From contig JBFLYO010000024.1 of the NCBI GenBank assembly GCA_040756745.1, positions 1 to 60,276 on the forward strand: 60,276 nt of DNA. Reading direction: 5' to 3'. The notes under the pieces were generated by a model. It was not told the origin of the DNA and made no database searches. It worked only from the letters and a program-made list of their open reading frames with translations. This DNA comes from JBFLYO01 sp040756745. Its GTDB lineage: Bacteria > Bacteroidota > Ignavibacteria > UBA10030 > UBA6906. Shown in pieces: positions 16,901-25,754 of the stretch (positions are counted from its first letter, which is position 1; each line of letters opens with the position of its first letter). Position numbers and translations under genes: made by a program.

Positions 16901-18029
16901 GATGCGGCTGCAGTTCCCGCGCGGGTACGCGACCATCGACAGCATCAACGGTGAGCGGGTGGACAGCGTGGGAGGAGCTCCCCGCATAACGCCGATCCAG
17001 CTTCGCTCTCTTGCCCGGGTCACGGTCAGCGGCACGGTGCGGAACACAGCGAACCAGCCGGATCCATCCTTCCGCGGCCGTGTAGTGCTTGCGGTCAACG
17101 ATGCCACGCGACGGCAGACGATCGTGAACTTCTATCCTGGGACGAACTGGGATTATACGGCGACCGGCGGCACGATCTACCGGGGGGTCAACTCCGTGGC
17201 GGGCGGGAGGTTCAACGCGGCCTTCATCGTTCCCAAGGACATCCAGTATGCGGACTCGACGTCACGAGGACGGCTCATTGCGTATCTCTCCTCCGACGAC
17301 GACCGCACCCTCGACGGGCAGGCATACACGGGGCTGATCCGGATCGGCGGCACCGACTCTACCACTGTCAACGATTACAAAGGGCCCACCATCGCGATCT
17401 ACCTCGGGAACAGGAGCTTCCGGCCGGGGGATCTGGTGGGAGAGAACACGGCACTTGTTGTGGACCTTGCCGATTCGTCGGGGATCAACACGTCGGTCTC
17501 GGGGATCGGCCACAGGATCGAGGCGTGGGTCAACAGCGAGTCTCAGAGCAGGGACCTCACTGACGCCTACACCAGCAGGTTAGACGATTTCCGCCAGGGC
17601 ACGGTGCAGTTTGCGTTAAACGATCTCCCTCGCGGGAAGAACTCGATTCGCGTTCGGGCGTGGGATTCGTTTAACAATTCCGCGACGGCTGAGTCGTTCT
17701 TTGAGGTGGCGAGCAGCGAACGGCTCACCGTGACGGACGTGTTCAATTTCCCCAATCCGTTCGGGGGGGAAGGGACTGACTTCACATTCCGCCAAAACCA
17801 GTCGAGCCCGCTCAGCGTGACCATCAAGGTGTTCACGCTCGCAGGACGGCTGATCATGACACTGGAGGAGACGACGCCTGGTGATTCCTTTGTCAGGGTC
17901 CGGTGGGACGGGAGAGACAGGGATGGGGATGTGATCGCAAACGGAGTCTATTTGTACAAGCTGGTCGTGAAGACCATTGACGGCCGGTTCACGAGCGAGA
18001 TTCTCGGTAAACTGTCGAAAATTCAATGA
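13974..18029 (+). CDS. porU: T9SS sorting peptidase PorU (C25 gingipain-like)
   Basis: This 1351-residue protein resembles PorU, the outer-membrane sortase-like peptidase that removes T9SS C-terminal signals and attaches cargo. It has a signal peptide ending near SASRA and an N-terminal propeptide-like beta region. The C25 catalytic domain spans about residues 640-985, with the dyad His850 in NYTGHGND and Cys885 in ATCNFSELDDP, 35 residues apart as in gingipains. Beta-rich domains follow, then a terminal FlgD-like/CTD module beginning FNFPNPFGG. porV follows directly, the classical PorU/PorV pairing. The ribosome site is unclear. An intrinsic terminator lies 20 bases upstream, so expression may depend on read-through. 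Confidence 0.93.
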   Translation: MPQASPIRSLIAAALGICLTVSASRADVPASDEDIVVLRSDAQSVLIEYRPQYTASRTIEQGGRKFLIQEFAGMTGQSPAQSPGSPDIRSRAIPLAFPTSKGNVLRVVAADFEELRGAPIAPVPLIRMPGGLADSPAFEPDPQWYGERSFLPAAVAELSPVGRVRELLLGSVRIYPLQCNPSAGIVRRYSRIVVEVVFGPPEPLPRVTEQQSLLSWVPLNYASARLWGGLARSAAAPSPGVLAAGDWYRLTVTDDGMYRLDANYFAAIGVNLSTLDPRTIKVYGNGGKELSENPLQPRPADLTELAIFASGEGDGRMDAGDFVAFYGRGVRGWTYDPAQKTLRHYINHYADVNYYWLTAGGAAGKRMADQPSLPSSPGDLVVERFTDGVAVEEEKFNILGSGKSWVGQSLEAGNSFTHMHVLPNLVPNDQIRYRYSLVASALQAPSFTVRENGSVIGVHALNPTYWYVVATSGVFTVTGSSSLPSSTSQLAFQFNAPGVSPKGWIDWIEILYPRMLWAVGDFIGFRGPDTTAIAEYRLQQFSATPMIFNVTSHADVKLVSGITGSFTFRAAETSGGVSEYRAVAGSGWKIPGAIAKVPNQDLHGYAAGADFIIVTSPEYRSAADRLKAYREDPAHGGLKTLVADVNLIYNEFGGGIPDITAIRDFLKYAYDNWTPRPQFVLLMGQASYDYKGIRGVKSSYVPTWQSPESYDDVYSYCTDDFFVKFGASNAPSLVLGRVSARTLGEAEAFVDKLNRYEANSAADSWKMRMLFIGDDAWTSEGGEIGDRTLHSDDTETLAQGFTPEEFEKKKIYIAEYPTVYAAQGRRKPAANKAIIDQINQGVLISNYTGHGNDHLLAHEDIFDVATSIPQLVNADRLTVFILATCNFSELDDPEGRTGSEYLINKPDGGCIGVISATRKVFAPSNAWLNQQTYRRLFGRDAIGRLTVERPATALFLFKLLGNDENDQKFFYMGDPTMRLQFPRGYATIDSINGERVDSVGGAPRITPIQLRSLARVTVSGTVRNTANQPDPSFRGRVVLAVNDATRRQTIVNFYPGTNWDYTATGGTIYRGVNSVAGGRFNAAFIVPKDIQYADSTSRGRLIAYLSSDDDRTLDGQAYTGLIRIGGTDSTTVNDYKGPTIAIYLGNRSFRPGDLVGENTALVVDLADSSGINTSVSGIGHRIEAWVNSESQSRDLTDAYTSRLDDFRQGTVQFALNDLPRGKNSIRVRAWDSFNNSATAESFFEVASSERLTVTDVFNFPNPFGGEGTDFTFRQNQSSPLSVTIKVFTLAGRLIMTLEETTPGDSFVRVRWDGRDRDGDVIANGVYLYKLVVKTIDGRFTSEILGKLSKIQ

Positions 18030-18070
18030 CCAACGAGTGTGTGAAACGATTTCTGTGGAGGATGTCAATC

Positions 18071-19186
18071 ATGAAGAATCTTTTATCGTTCATCCGGGCC
18101 GCCGCCCTTCCGGGCCTCGTGCTCATCGCCTCGGGCGTGTTGCCTGAGCGCGCTGCGGCGCAGGGTGAGTCGGCCGTCCCGTTCTTGCTGATTGCGCCCA
18201 ACTCGCGGGCCGCGGGGATCGGGGAGGCAGGAACGGGAACCGTCGACGACGCGTCCGCGATTTTCTGGAACCCGGCCGCGCTGGCCTTCCTGGAGGGCCA
18301 GGAGGTCAGCATCACGCATGCAAACTGGCTCCCGCAGTTCAACCTGTCGGATCTGTTCTATGACCACCTGAACTACCGCATGAGCATCGATGCGATTGGC
18401 GGGACGGTCGGCGCAAGCGTGACCTATCTCAGTCTCGGCGAGTTCTCCGTCACGAACTCTTCGGGGCCGACGGTCATCGATAAGTTCAAATCGTTCGAGT
18501 ATGCCGTCACTGCCGGCTACGCCACGAAGGCGTATGACGACCTCGGCATCGGCGTCAACCTCCGGTTCATCCACAGTTCGCTCTCGCCGATCGGGACAGA
18601 GACTGAACGCGGCGACGGCATTGCTTCCACGATTGCCGTCGACCTGGCCCTGATGTATCGCCCCGAGGTGCTCGACATCCCCCTGCTCGGGGACATCGGC
18701 AAACGGTTCAGCCTCGGCGTCGATCTGTCGAACATCGGCCCCAAGGTGACCTACATCGACGCGGCGCAGGCCGACCCGCTTCCCACAAATCTACGCGTGG
18801 GCCTGGGGTACAAGCTGGTTGACGATGAGTACAACAACCTGACGGCCTCGCTCGACTTCAGCAGGCTGCTCGTGAAACGCGACACGAGCGGTTCGTCGGA
18901 TCCGGTGTACAAGGCGCTCTTCACGTCGTGGGGCGACGGCGGGCTGAAGAAGGTCATCGTCAGCACCGGCGTGGAGTACTGGTACGGGTCGCCAAGGCTC
19001 CTGGCGCTCCGGCTTGGCTACTTCTACGAGAACCCGAAATTCGGCAACAGGAAATTCCTGACGTTCGGTGCGGGGATCCGGTACGACATCTACGGATTCG
19101 ACTTCAGCTACATCTCGGCCGCGGAGGGTCATCCGCTCTCGGATACCATCCGCTTTTCCCTCCTGATCGGCTGGGGAGGAAAGTAG
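18071..19186 (+). CDS. porV: T9SS outer-membrane shuttle protein PorV
   Basis: PorV (371 residues from ATG 18071) is a FadL-like barrel that carries T9SS cargo from SprA to PorU. The signal peptide is followed by SAVPFLLIAPNSRAAGIGEA and IFWNPAALAF, the signature N-terminus of PorV. Strands fill the rest, and the end is SLLIGWGGK. I chose ATG 18071 because GGAGG at 18057-18061 fits and it yields a clean signal peptide; ATG 18026, which overlaps the porU stop by ATGA, would add 15 residues and cannot be excluded. It sits 41 bases behind porU. Confidence 0.95.
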   Translation: MKNLLSFIRAAALPGLVLIASGVLPERAAAQGESAVPFLLIAPNSRAAGIGEAGTGTVDDASAIFWNPAALAFLEGQEVSITHANWLPQFNLSDLFYDHLNYRMSIDAIGGTVGASVTYLSLGEFSVTNSSGPTVIDKFKSFEYAVTAGYATKAYDDLGIGVNLRFIHSSLSPIGTETERGDGIASTIAVDLALMYRPEVLDIPLLGDIGKRFSLGVDLSNIGPKVTYIDAAQADPLPTNLRVGLGYKLVDDEYNNLTASLDFSRLLVKRDTSGSSDPVYKALFTSWGDGGLKKVIVSTGVEYWYGSPRLLALRLGYFYENPKFGNRKFLTFGAGIRYDIYGFDFSYISAAEGHPLSDTIRFSLLIGWGGK

Positions 19187-19224
19187 CGCGAGCGGCATGA
19201 CCGCCGGAACGGGTATCCTCCACA

Positions 19225-22200
19225 GTGAATGCGTCAGTGTCCATGATGTCGGCGGTTCGGTCGTCTCTTGTTGCCCTTGTCGTTCTCCCCTGCGCGGCAT
19301 TCAGCCAGCAGTTCAGTCATCCCGTGAGCGCTTCACGGGATGACGCCTTTCTAGTGCTTCCCCGGGCCCGTCCCTTCCCTGACACCGTGCGGGTGCTCGC
19401 GGCGATGGTCCAGTTTGCGCAGGATAGCGACGTGCGCACAACGGGAGACGGGAGGTTTGCCACTTCCGCTGGTCCCGACTCGGCGCAGATCGATGCACCT
19501 CCGCGTGACCGCCGCTACTTCGAAGACCACCTGCAGTTCCTCGAAAACTACTACCGCAGGGCATCGAAGGGCAAAGTCGTGCTGCAATGGGCCGTCGTCG
19601 ATTCGGTCTACACGCTCCCTGCCGTCATGGGTTCCTACAGCCCGGCAAAGGGGGGGTCGAACGCGCCGGTCGCTCTGCTGGCGCGGGACACGTGGCGCAC
19701 CGTGGATTCGTCGGGGCGGGTGCCCGACTTCAGCCGCTACGATTGCTTCGTCCTCTTTCATGCCGGTGTCGGCCGTGACATTGATCTGGTGTCTCTTCTC
19801 GGCTATGACCCTTCGCCGCTCGATATCCCGTCGCTCTTCATCGGCCCTCAGGCGTTTACCGGTCTGCTCGGCGGCGGCATCAGTGTCAACGGCGGCTCCT
19901 TTTCGATCACAAACACGATCGTCATGCCCGAGACCGAGACCCGCTCCATTCCCGGCGTCACGGGGTCGGTCGTGCTGGAGCTCGGCATCAACGGACTCCT
20001 CTGTGCTTCCTTCGGGAATTTCCTCGGTCTTCCCGATCTGTTCGACACGAAGACCGGACGCTCCGGGATCGGACGATTCGGGTTGATGGACGGGCAGGCG
20101 ATCTTCAGTTTCGCCGGGACATTCCCCCCGGAACCCTCCGCCTGGGAAAAGTACTGGCTCGGCTGGATTCAACCGCTCACGGCTCCTCCCGGGGCAACCG
20201 TGTGGACCCTTCCCGCTGTTTCGCTTGCGGATTCGATTGTCAGGATTCCCGTGTCGGACGGCGAATATTTCCTTATTGAGAACCGTAACCGCGACTCCGG
20301 TCAGAACGGGCAGCGCGTGACGATGATGGTGCGGGGCGTACGGCGCGAGCAGACCTTTGCCCGCGATACCACAGGCTTCAATGCGTTCGACATCTCGGCC
20401 CTTGCCGGGAATGTCACTGATGTGGAGGATTTCGACTGGAGTCTTCCCGGGGGCATCGGAAGCGATGGAACATTCTTCGATGGCGGCGTCCTGATCTGGC
20501 ACATCGATGAGTCGGTGATCCGCCGATCGATCGCCTCCAACGGCGTCAATGCCGACCCTGCACGCCGGGGGGTCGACCTCGAAGAAGCCGACGGTTCGCA
20601 GGATATCGGCCAGCAATATGAGCAGTTCAGCGCCGGCTCGGGATCGGAGGAAGGGACGGCACTCGACTTCTGGTTCAAGGGGAACGGCTCCCCCGTCAAC
20701 AAGAACGAATTTTCCGCAGCCTCATTCCCGAATTCCAATACCTCACTCGGGGCATTGAGCCATGTTGCGGTCTCAGGGTTCGGCGACCGCGGCCCGAGGA
20801 TGTCGTTCACCGTGTCGCGCGGCGACGATGCGGCGTCACCCCTCCCTCCGTATCCCCGATATCTCGGGCAGAGCATAGCGGAACGCGGATTGCTGATTGC
20901 GGAACTCGGGCTTTCGACAGGCTTGGAAATCCTTGCGGCGACGACGGGCGTTATGGACTCTGTCTACTCCATCTCCCCGAACGCGTCGCTTCTTCTCCTT
21001 CCTTCGGATTCAACCGGTTTCCTGCCGCCATTCAGGCGCAACGGCGTCGGTGCCCTGGCGGACTCCTATCCGAAGAGTTCGTTCGTTGGTCCGGCCGTGG
21101 CTGATCTCAATGCGGATGGCGTGCGTGACATCGTGACTGTTGAGAACCCGACCGGCCCGTACGGTCCCCCCATGCTGCGCGCCTTCTCAGCCCGCGATCT
21201 GAATGCTGATAGTCTTGCCGATAATCTCCTCACCACCCCCATCATTGCCGGTGCGGTGACGGGGATGACCGTCGCTGATTCGCTCATCGCGATAGGGGGG
21301 ACGAACGGAAAGGCGTTCTTCGTCCGGTTCAACGGGGCCGTGGCCGACAGTACCGTCGCGTCGACCGCCGGCCCGATCGCAGGAGTCAGTCGATGGACCG
21401 GGACAAATTCATTTCTCGTAGCGGAACCGGCGTCACTGCGGCTCACCGTCCGTAATCCTGATGGACGGGCGGCACGCCCCGATATCGTTCTGCAGGTTCA
21501 GGACGGGATCACCGGATCCGCAGCGACGGGTGAATTCGCGAAAGCAGGATCGGCTTCGTCCCCATATACCGCATTTACAACAGCACGGGGTGCTCTTTAC
21601 CTTGTAGATTCCGCGCTTGTACCTCTTCCCGGTTTCCCGGTCTCAGCCGGCGGAGGAGGGACGCCCACTCCTCCGGTCTTGGGCGATATCGACGGTGACG
21701 GCGTTCGGGACATCGTGTTCTTCACCGGCAACGTTATGCATGCGTATAACATTGCCGGCGTGTCGCTCGACCGCTTTCCCATCACCGTGCAGGGGGCTGA
21801 TACACTGCTCTCACCGCTCCTTGGTGATGTGGATGGCGACGGACGCGTGGATATTGTCGGTGTCAGCGCCAACGGGCTCGCTGTCGCGTATCGACCTGAC
21901 GGGAGGCCGGCAGCGGGGTTTCCGCTCACGGTGGGGACCGGTCGCGGTCAGTCTGCCGCGATACTGGCATCTCAGGGCGTGATCCTGCTCGTCACCGGCT
22001 CCGCTGACGGTTCATTGTCGGTCTGGAAGACCGGAACCTACCCGAGCGCCTCCGGTGCAATGGAAAGCCGGTGGTATCCCTGGCCGCAGGCGGGGCGGGA
22101 TGAGCGGAGAAGCGGGCGGGATCTTGCCCCAGTTATGGGGGCTCCGTTGACTTCGGAATTCTTTCCGAGGGATCGCGCCTACAACTGGCCGAACCCTGTC

Positions 22201-22440
22201 TACAGTACCACGACGCATTTCCGATATTTCGTCAAGGAGAACGCCGACGTGCATATCAGAATCTTTGACCTCGCCGGCGATCAGGTCGCGGAGCTCACCG
22301 GACATGGAGTTGGTGGCATGGACAACGAGATCTCCTGGGACCTCGCCGGGATCCAGAGCGGCATCTACTTCGCGCGCCTTGAGGCCACATCCGCCGGCAA
22401 GAGCGGCTCCGCCATCATCAAAGTCGCCGTCGTCCGCTGA
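19225..22440 (+). CDS. M6-like protein with degenerate zinc site, FG-GAP repeats and T9SS sorting domain
   Basis: The 1071-residue secreted protein resembles M6 (immune inhibitor A-like) peptidases in YDCFVLFHAGVGRD, GLPDLFDTKTGRSGIGRFGL and DGGVLIWHIDE. The zinc motif HExGH that should precede GLPD is replaced by Ala261-Ser-Phe-Gly-Asn265, so both histidines and the catalytic glutamate are gone. Residues from about 620 contain FG-GAP/VCBS-like units (ADLNADGVRDIV, GDIDGDGVRDIV, GDVDGDGRVDIV), calcium-type loops. A T9SS C-terminal domain starts near AYNWPNPVYS. Start is GTG 19225, or ATG 19243 (MMSAVRSS), which gives a tighter signal peptide. It is probably a non-catalytic binding or structural protein; its role beside porUV is unknown. 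Confidence 0.8.
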   Translation: MNASVSMMSAVRSSLVALVVLPCAAFSQQFSHPVSASRDDAFLVLPRARPFPDTVRVLAAMVQFAQDSDVRTTGDGRFATSAGPDSAQIDAPPRDRRYFEDHLQFLENYYRRASKGKVVLQWAVVDSVYTLPAVMGSYSPAKGGSNAPVALLARDTWRTVDSSGRVPDFSRYDCFVLFHAGVGRDIDLVSLLGYDPSPLDIPSLFIGPQAFTGLLGGGISVNGGSFSITNTIVMPETETRSIPGVTGSVVLELGINGLLCASFGNFLGLPDLFDTKTGRSGIGRFGLMDGQAIFSFAGTFPPEPSAWEKYWLGWIQPLTAPPGATVWTLPAVSLADSIVRIPVSDGEYFLIENRNRDSGQNGQRVTMMVRGVRREQTFARDTTGFNAFDISALAGNVTDVEDFDWSLPGGIGSDGTFFDGGVLIWHIDESVIRRSIASNGVNADPARRGVDLEEADGSQDIGQQYEQFSAGSGSEEGTALDFWFKGNGSPVNKNEFSAASFPNSNTSLGALSHVAVSGFGDRGPRMSFTVSRGDDAASPLPPYPRYLGQSIAERGLLIAELGLSTGLEILAATTGVMDSVYSISPNASLLLLPSDSTGFLPPFRRNGVGALADSYPKSSFVGPAVADLNADGVRDIVTVENPTGPYGPPMLRAFSARDLNADSLADNLLTTPIIAGAVTGMTVADSLIAIGGTNGKAFFVRFNGAVADSTVASTAGPIAGVSRWTGTNSFLVAEPASLRLTVRNPDGRAARPDIVLQVQDGITGSAATGEFAKAGSASSPYTAFTTARGALYLVDSALVPLPGFPVSAGGGGTPTPPVLGDIDGDGVRDIVFFTGNVMHAYNIAGVSLDRFPITVQGADTLLSPLLGDVDGDGRVDIVGVSANGLAVAYRPDGRPAAGFPLTVGTGRGQSAAILASQGVILLVTGSADGSLSVWKTGTYPSASGAMESRWYPWPQAGRDERRSGRDLAPVMGAPLTSEFFPRDRAYNWPNPVYSTTTHFRYFVKENADVHIRIFDLAGDQVAELTGHGVGGMDNEISWDLAGIQSGIYFARLEATSAGKSGSAIIKVAVVR

Positions 22441-22454
22441 TAAGGTCTGCCCCC

Positions 22455-25400
22455 ATGCGCTCCACCATCTCACCCTCATCCTTAACCTTTCCCTTAACCT
22501 TACCCTCAACCTTAATCTCAATCTTAATCTCAATCTCGATCTCAATCTTTCTCTCCCCCCCCGCCATTTCCCAGGACTCCTTCACCCACCCCGACCTCGA
22601 CTGGAAGACGATCGAAACCGAACACTTTCTCGTCCACTACCACTCGGGAGCGGAGCGGACGGCCGGGGTCGTGGCGACAATTGCCGAAGACATCTACGAG
22701 CCGATCACGTCGCTCTACCATCATCAGCCGTCGCAGAAGGTCAGCTTCATCATCAAGGATTACGACGACATTTCGAACGGAGCGGCCTACTTCTACGACA
22801 ACAAGATCGAGCTCTATGCGCCGAGCATGGATTTTGAGCTCCGGGGAACGCACAACTGGCTGAGGAACGTGGTGACGCATGAGTTCACGCACATCGTGCA
22901 GATCCAGACCTCCATGAAGTTCGGTCGCCGCATGCCCGCCCTCTACCTCCAGTGGCTCGGTTATGAATCGGAGCGCCGTCCCGACGTATTGTACGGATAC
23001 CCGAACGTGATCGTGTCGTATCCGCTGTCGGGCTTTGTCGTCCCGGCCTGGTTCGCCGAGGGGGTCGCGCAGTATAACCGCAAGGAACTCCGGTACGATT
23101 TCTGGGACACGCACCGCGACATGATCCTCCGCTGTTATGCGCTGGACAGCACGATGCTGACGTGGGAGCAAATGGGAGTGTTCGGCAAAACCAGCCTGGG
23201 AAACGAATCGTCGTACAATGCCGGCTTCGCGTTCGTCAGTTATCTTGCGCAGCGGTATGGCGAGGAAACGCTCGCGCAGATCTCGCGGAACCTCGGCACG
23301 CTGACCGAGGTGACGATCGACGGCGCCATCCGACGTGCGGTGGGGAAGAGCGGCTCCGAAGTGTTTAACGAGTGGGCTGACGAGACGAGGCGAGGCTACA
23401 TGGCGCGCGTGGCGCAGGTCAGGGCCCATCTGCGGGAAGGAGAGCTGATGCACTTCGGCGGCGGGCATGAGGTCGTCAATCCCGAGGACCTGCAGCGGAT
23501 CGAGACGATGCTCCGGGATAGGGCATTCCAGCCGGAATCGGGCGCCCGCAGTTACCCCTGCTGCCGGGCCGAAGCATCTACCGGCTTTGCGAATCTCTAT
23601 CCGGTCTTTTCACCCGACGGCAAGAAGCTTGCATACGCCAGCGCGAAAGGGGGGGATTACTTCATTCTCTCCTCTCTCTACGTCTATGACTTCACGACAC
23701 GGCAGGAAACGCTCGCAGTTCCAGGTGTTCGTTCGTCCCCCTCCTGGTCGCCCGATGGGCGGTCGCTGTACTACGCAAAATCAACGAGAGACAACCCCCA
23801 CTGGTCTCTTCAATACGACATCTATAGGTTTGACCTCGCCGAACGCGAGGAAACGCGGATCACAACGGGACGAAGGGCCACGACGCCTGCCGTATCGCCG
23901 GACGGGAAGAAGATTGCCTATGTGGTCAACGCCGACGGGACGACGAACCTCGCGATTGCAAACGTCGACGGTTTGGAGGAGAATATAATTACGCCCTATG
24001 CTTCGGGCGAGCAGGTCTACAACCCCCGGTGGAGCCCCTCAGGCGACAGGATCATTTTCGATTACTCCATCAAAGACGGGCGCGACATCGCACAGATCCG
24101 TCCCGACGGGACTGACCTCCGTTTCCTCATCTCAGGCCCCGATGACTCCCGCACCGGAACGTTCACGAAAGACGGTTCGGCCATTCTCTTTGCCTCTGAC
24201 CGGACGGGGATATTCAATCTCTACTATTATAAGGTCGACGGAGGGGAGATCGCGCAGGTGACCAACGTGCTTGGAGGGGCATTCTGCCCGGCCGAGGACA
24301 GCGCGGGCACAATCGCCTATTCGGCGTATACCTCGGGTGGCTACAAGCTTGCATTGCTCAGGAACGCCGCGCCCCTTCCGCCCGGATCCGGTGCCTATCT
24401 TGCCGGTTCTCCGAACGGAACAGATGGCTCCGTCGCTTCCACCGGACCGTTACCCCCGGCAGTGTCGCAGTTTGACTGGAACCGGCTGCGCACCTATGAT
24501 GACACAAATGTCCAGGTACCGGCCTCCCGACCCTACAAGAGCATCTTCACCAGCGTTTCCTTTGTTCCGTTTCTCCGGGTCGACAACTACAACACGAAAA
24601 ACAAAGCCCTCGACGTGTTGAAGCCCGGTGTGTATCTCTTCTCCAATGACGTGCTGGAGAAGACCGGATTCTTTGCAGGAGCGGCGCTCAACCGGCAACT
24701 GGAGCGAGACCTGTTTCTACAGTTCTTCTACAGGTCGAGAATCCCGATCCTGTACGACATCGGCCTGGAGCCGGTCGCCTCGTTCGAGGTGTACAACGTG
24801 ACACGGAAGACCGACAACGTGATTGCGCTTCCCGCCTCAATCATCCCGGTATCGGTAACGTACAACCTGCTGGAGTTCGACCTGGCGCTCAGCCAGCCGT
24901 TCGTGTCGCAGTTCAGCTCCGTCGAGTTCCGCTATGCGCACAGCCGGTATACTTCGATCATAGAGAATTTCATCAACCCCGAGACCGACCCCCCTTCGCT
25001 TGTCCCCGGATCGAGCGAACTCTACCTTATCGCGAACGCCCTGAGCCTGACGCTGAAATCCGACGCCGTCGTTCCATCCAGCACGATGGATATCAACCCG
25101 TCGGGCCGACGCGTCATGCTCCGCATCGGGAGGGAGCTGAACAAGTTCAACGGCGACGGGGAATACGAAATCACACCGACGGGCCTCCAGCCCCGCTACA
25201 AGACGGTGAATTTCACGCGCGTTGAGCTGAACTGGCGGGAATATATACCGCTTTTCTTCAGGAACCACACGCTGAATATCTCCCTCCGCGGCGGCACTAT
25301 CCTTGAACACTCGGTGGATGAGTTCTTCGACTTCTATGCCGGCGGGCTCGTCGGCATGAAGGGGTATCCCTTCTACTCCATCGGCGGGAACGAGATGGCT

Positions 25401-25736
25401 GTCGGAGGGATCAGCTATCGGTTCCCGATTGCGGAGAGCCTGGATGCGCGCTTCCTGCAGTTGTACTTCGACAAGCTGTACGCGTCGGTGTACGCAGACG
25501 CCGGGAATGCCTGGACCAGTGAAAGGCCCAAACTCGCGGAGTGGAAGACCGACGCGGGGATTGAGCTCCGGCTCGAATCGTTTTCTTACTACGCCTATCC
25601 CACGCGGATCTTCTTCAACGCGTCGTATGGGTTCAAACGGTTCGATCGCTTTGTCCGCACCCGGAACGAAACCATCTCGTACGGCAGAGAGTGGCGGTTC
25701 TATTTCGGGATCCTGTTTGGATTCGACTTTGAATAA
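22455..25736 (+). CDS. Metallopeptidase (MA) / PD40 propeller / Omp85-like barrel fusion
   Basis: The 1093-residue product combines three modules. Residues about 45-310 form a gluzincin domain with HEFTH (142-146) and the third ligand glutamate at 202 in WFAEGVAQY, so the site is intact. Residues about 375-640 carry TolB-like PD40 repeats (FSPDGKKLAYAS, WSPDGRSLYYA, VSPDGKKIAYV, WSPSGDRIIFD). Residues about 720-1093 look like a D15/Omp85-type barrel with GGLVGMKGYPFYSIGGNEMA and a terminal strand ending FGFDFE. The peptidase and propeller would be periplasmic or surface-exposed and anchored by the barrel. Its signal peptide is encoded by a low-complexity repeat array. Cellular role unknown. 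Confidence 0.82.
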   Translation: MRSTISPSSLTFPLTLPSTLISILISISISIFLSPPAISQDSFTHPDLDWKTIETEHFLVHYHSGAERTAGVVATIAEDIYEPITSLYHHQPSQKVSFIIKDYDDISNGAAYFYDNKIELYAPSMDFELRGTHNWLRNVVTHEFTHIVQIQTSMKFGRRMPALYLQWLGYESERRPDVLYGYPNVIVSYPLSGFVVPAWFAEGVAQYNRKELRYDFWDTHRDMILRCYALDSTMLTWEQMGVFGKTSLGNESSYNAGFAFVSYLAQRYGEETLAQISRNLGTLTEVTIDGAIRRAVGKSGSEVFNEWADETRRGYMARVAQVRAHLREGELMHFGGGHEVVNPEDLQRIETMLRDRAFQPESGARSYPCCRAEASTGFANLYPVFSPDGKKLAYASAKGGDYFILSSLYVYDFTTRQETLAVPGVRSSPSWSPDGRSLYYAKSTRDNPHWSLQYDIYRFDLAEREETRITTGRRATTPAVSPDGKKIAYVVNADGTTNLAIANVDGLEENIITPYASGEQVYNPRWSPSGDRIIFDYSIKDGRDIAQIRPDGTDLRFLISGPDDSRTGTFTKDGSAILFASDRTGIFNLYYYKVDGGEIAQVTNVLGGAFCPAEDSAGTIAYSAYTSGGYKLALLRNAAPLPPGSGAYLAGSPNGTDGSVASTGPLPPAVSQFDWNRLRTYDDTNVQVPASRPYKSIFTSVSFVPFLRVDNYNTKNKALDVLKPGVYLFSNDVLEKTGFFAGAALNRQLERDLFLQFFYRSRIPILYDIGLEPVASFEVYNVTRKTDNVIALPASIIPVSVTYNLLEFDLALSQPFVSQFSSVEFRYAHSRYTSIIENFINPETDPPSLVPGSSELYLIANALSLTLKSDAVVPSSTMDINPSGRRVMLRIGRELNKFNGDGEYEITPTGLQPRYKTVNFTRVELNWREYIPLFFRNHTLNISLRGGTILEHSVDEFFDFYAGGLVGMKGYPFYSIGGNEMAVGGISYRFPIAESLDARFLQLYFDKLYASVYADAGNAWTSERPKLAEWKTDAGIELRLESFSYYAYPTRIFFNASYGFKRFDRFVRTRNETISYGREWRFYFGILFGFDFE
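22480..22551 (+). repeat. CTTAACC / CTCAATC array inside a signal-peptide coding region
   Basis: The array has the same pyrimidine-rich units seen at 6833-6875 and 26714-26760 (CCTTAACC, CTCAATCTTAATCTC). Here it is in frame and encodes residues about 9-33 of the 22455 protein, including the hydrophobic core LISILISISISIF. No inverted partner arm is present nearby. Confidence 0.85.
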
Positions 25737-25754
25737 TCGCGCAGGGGTACGATC

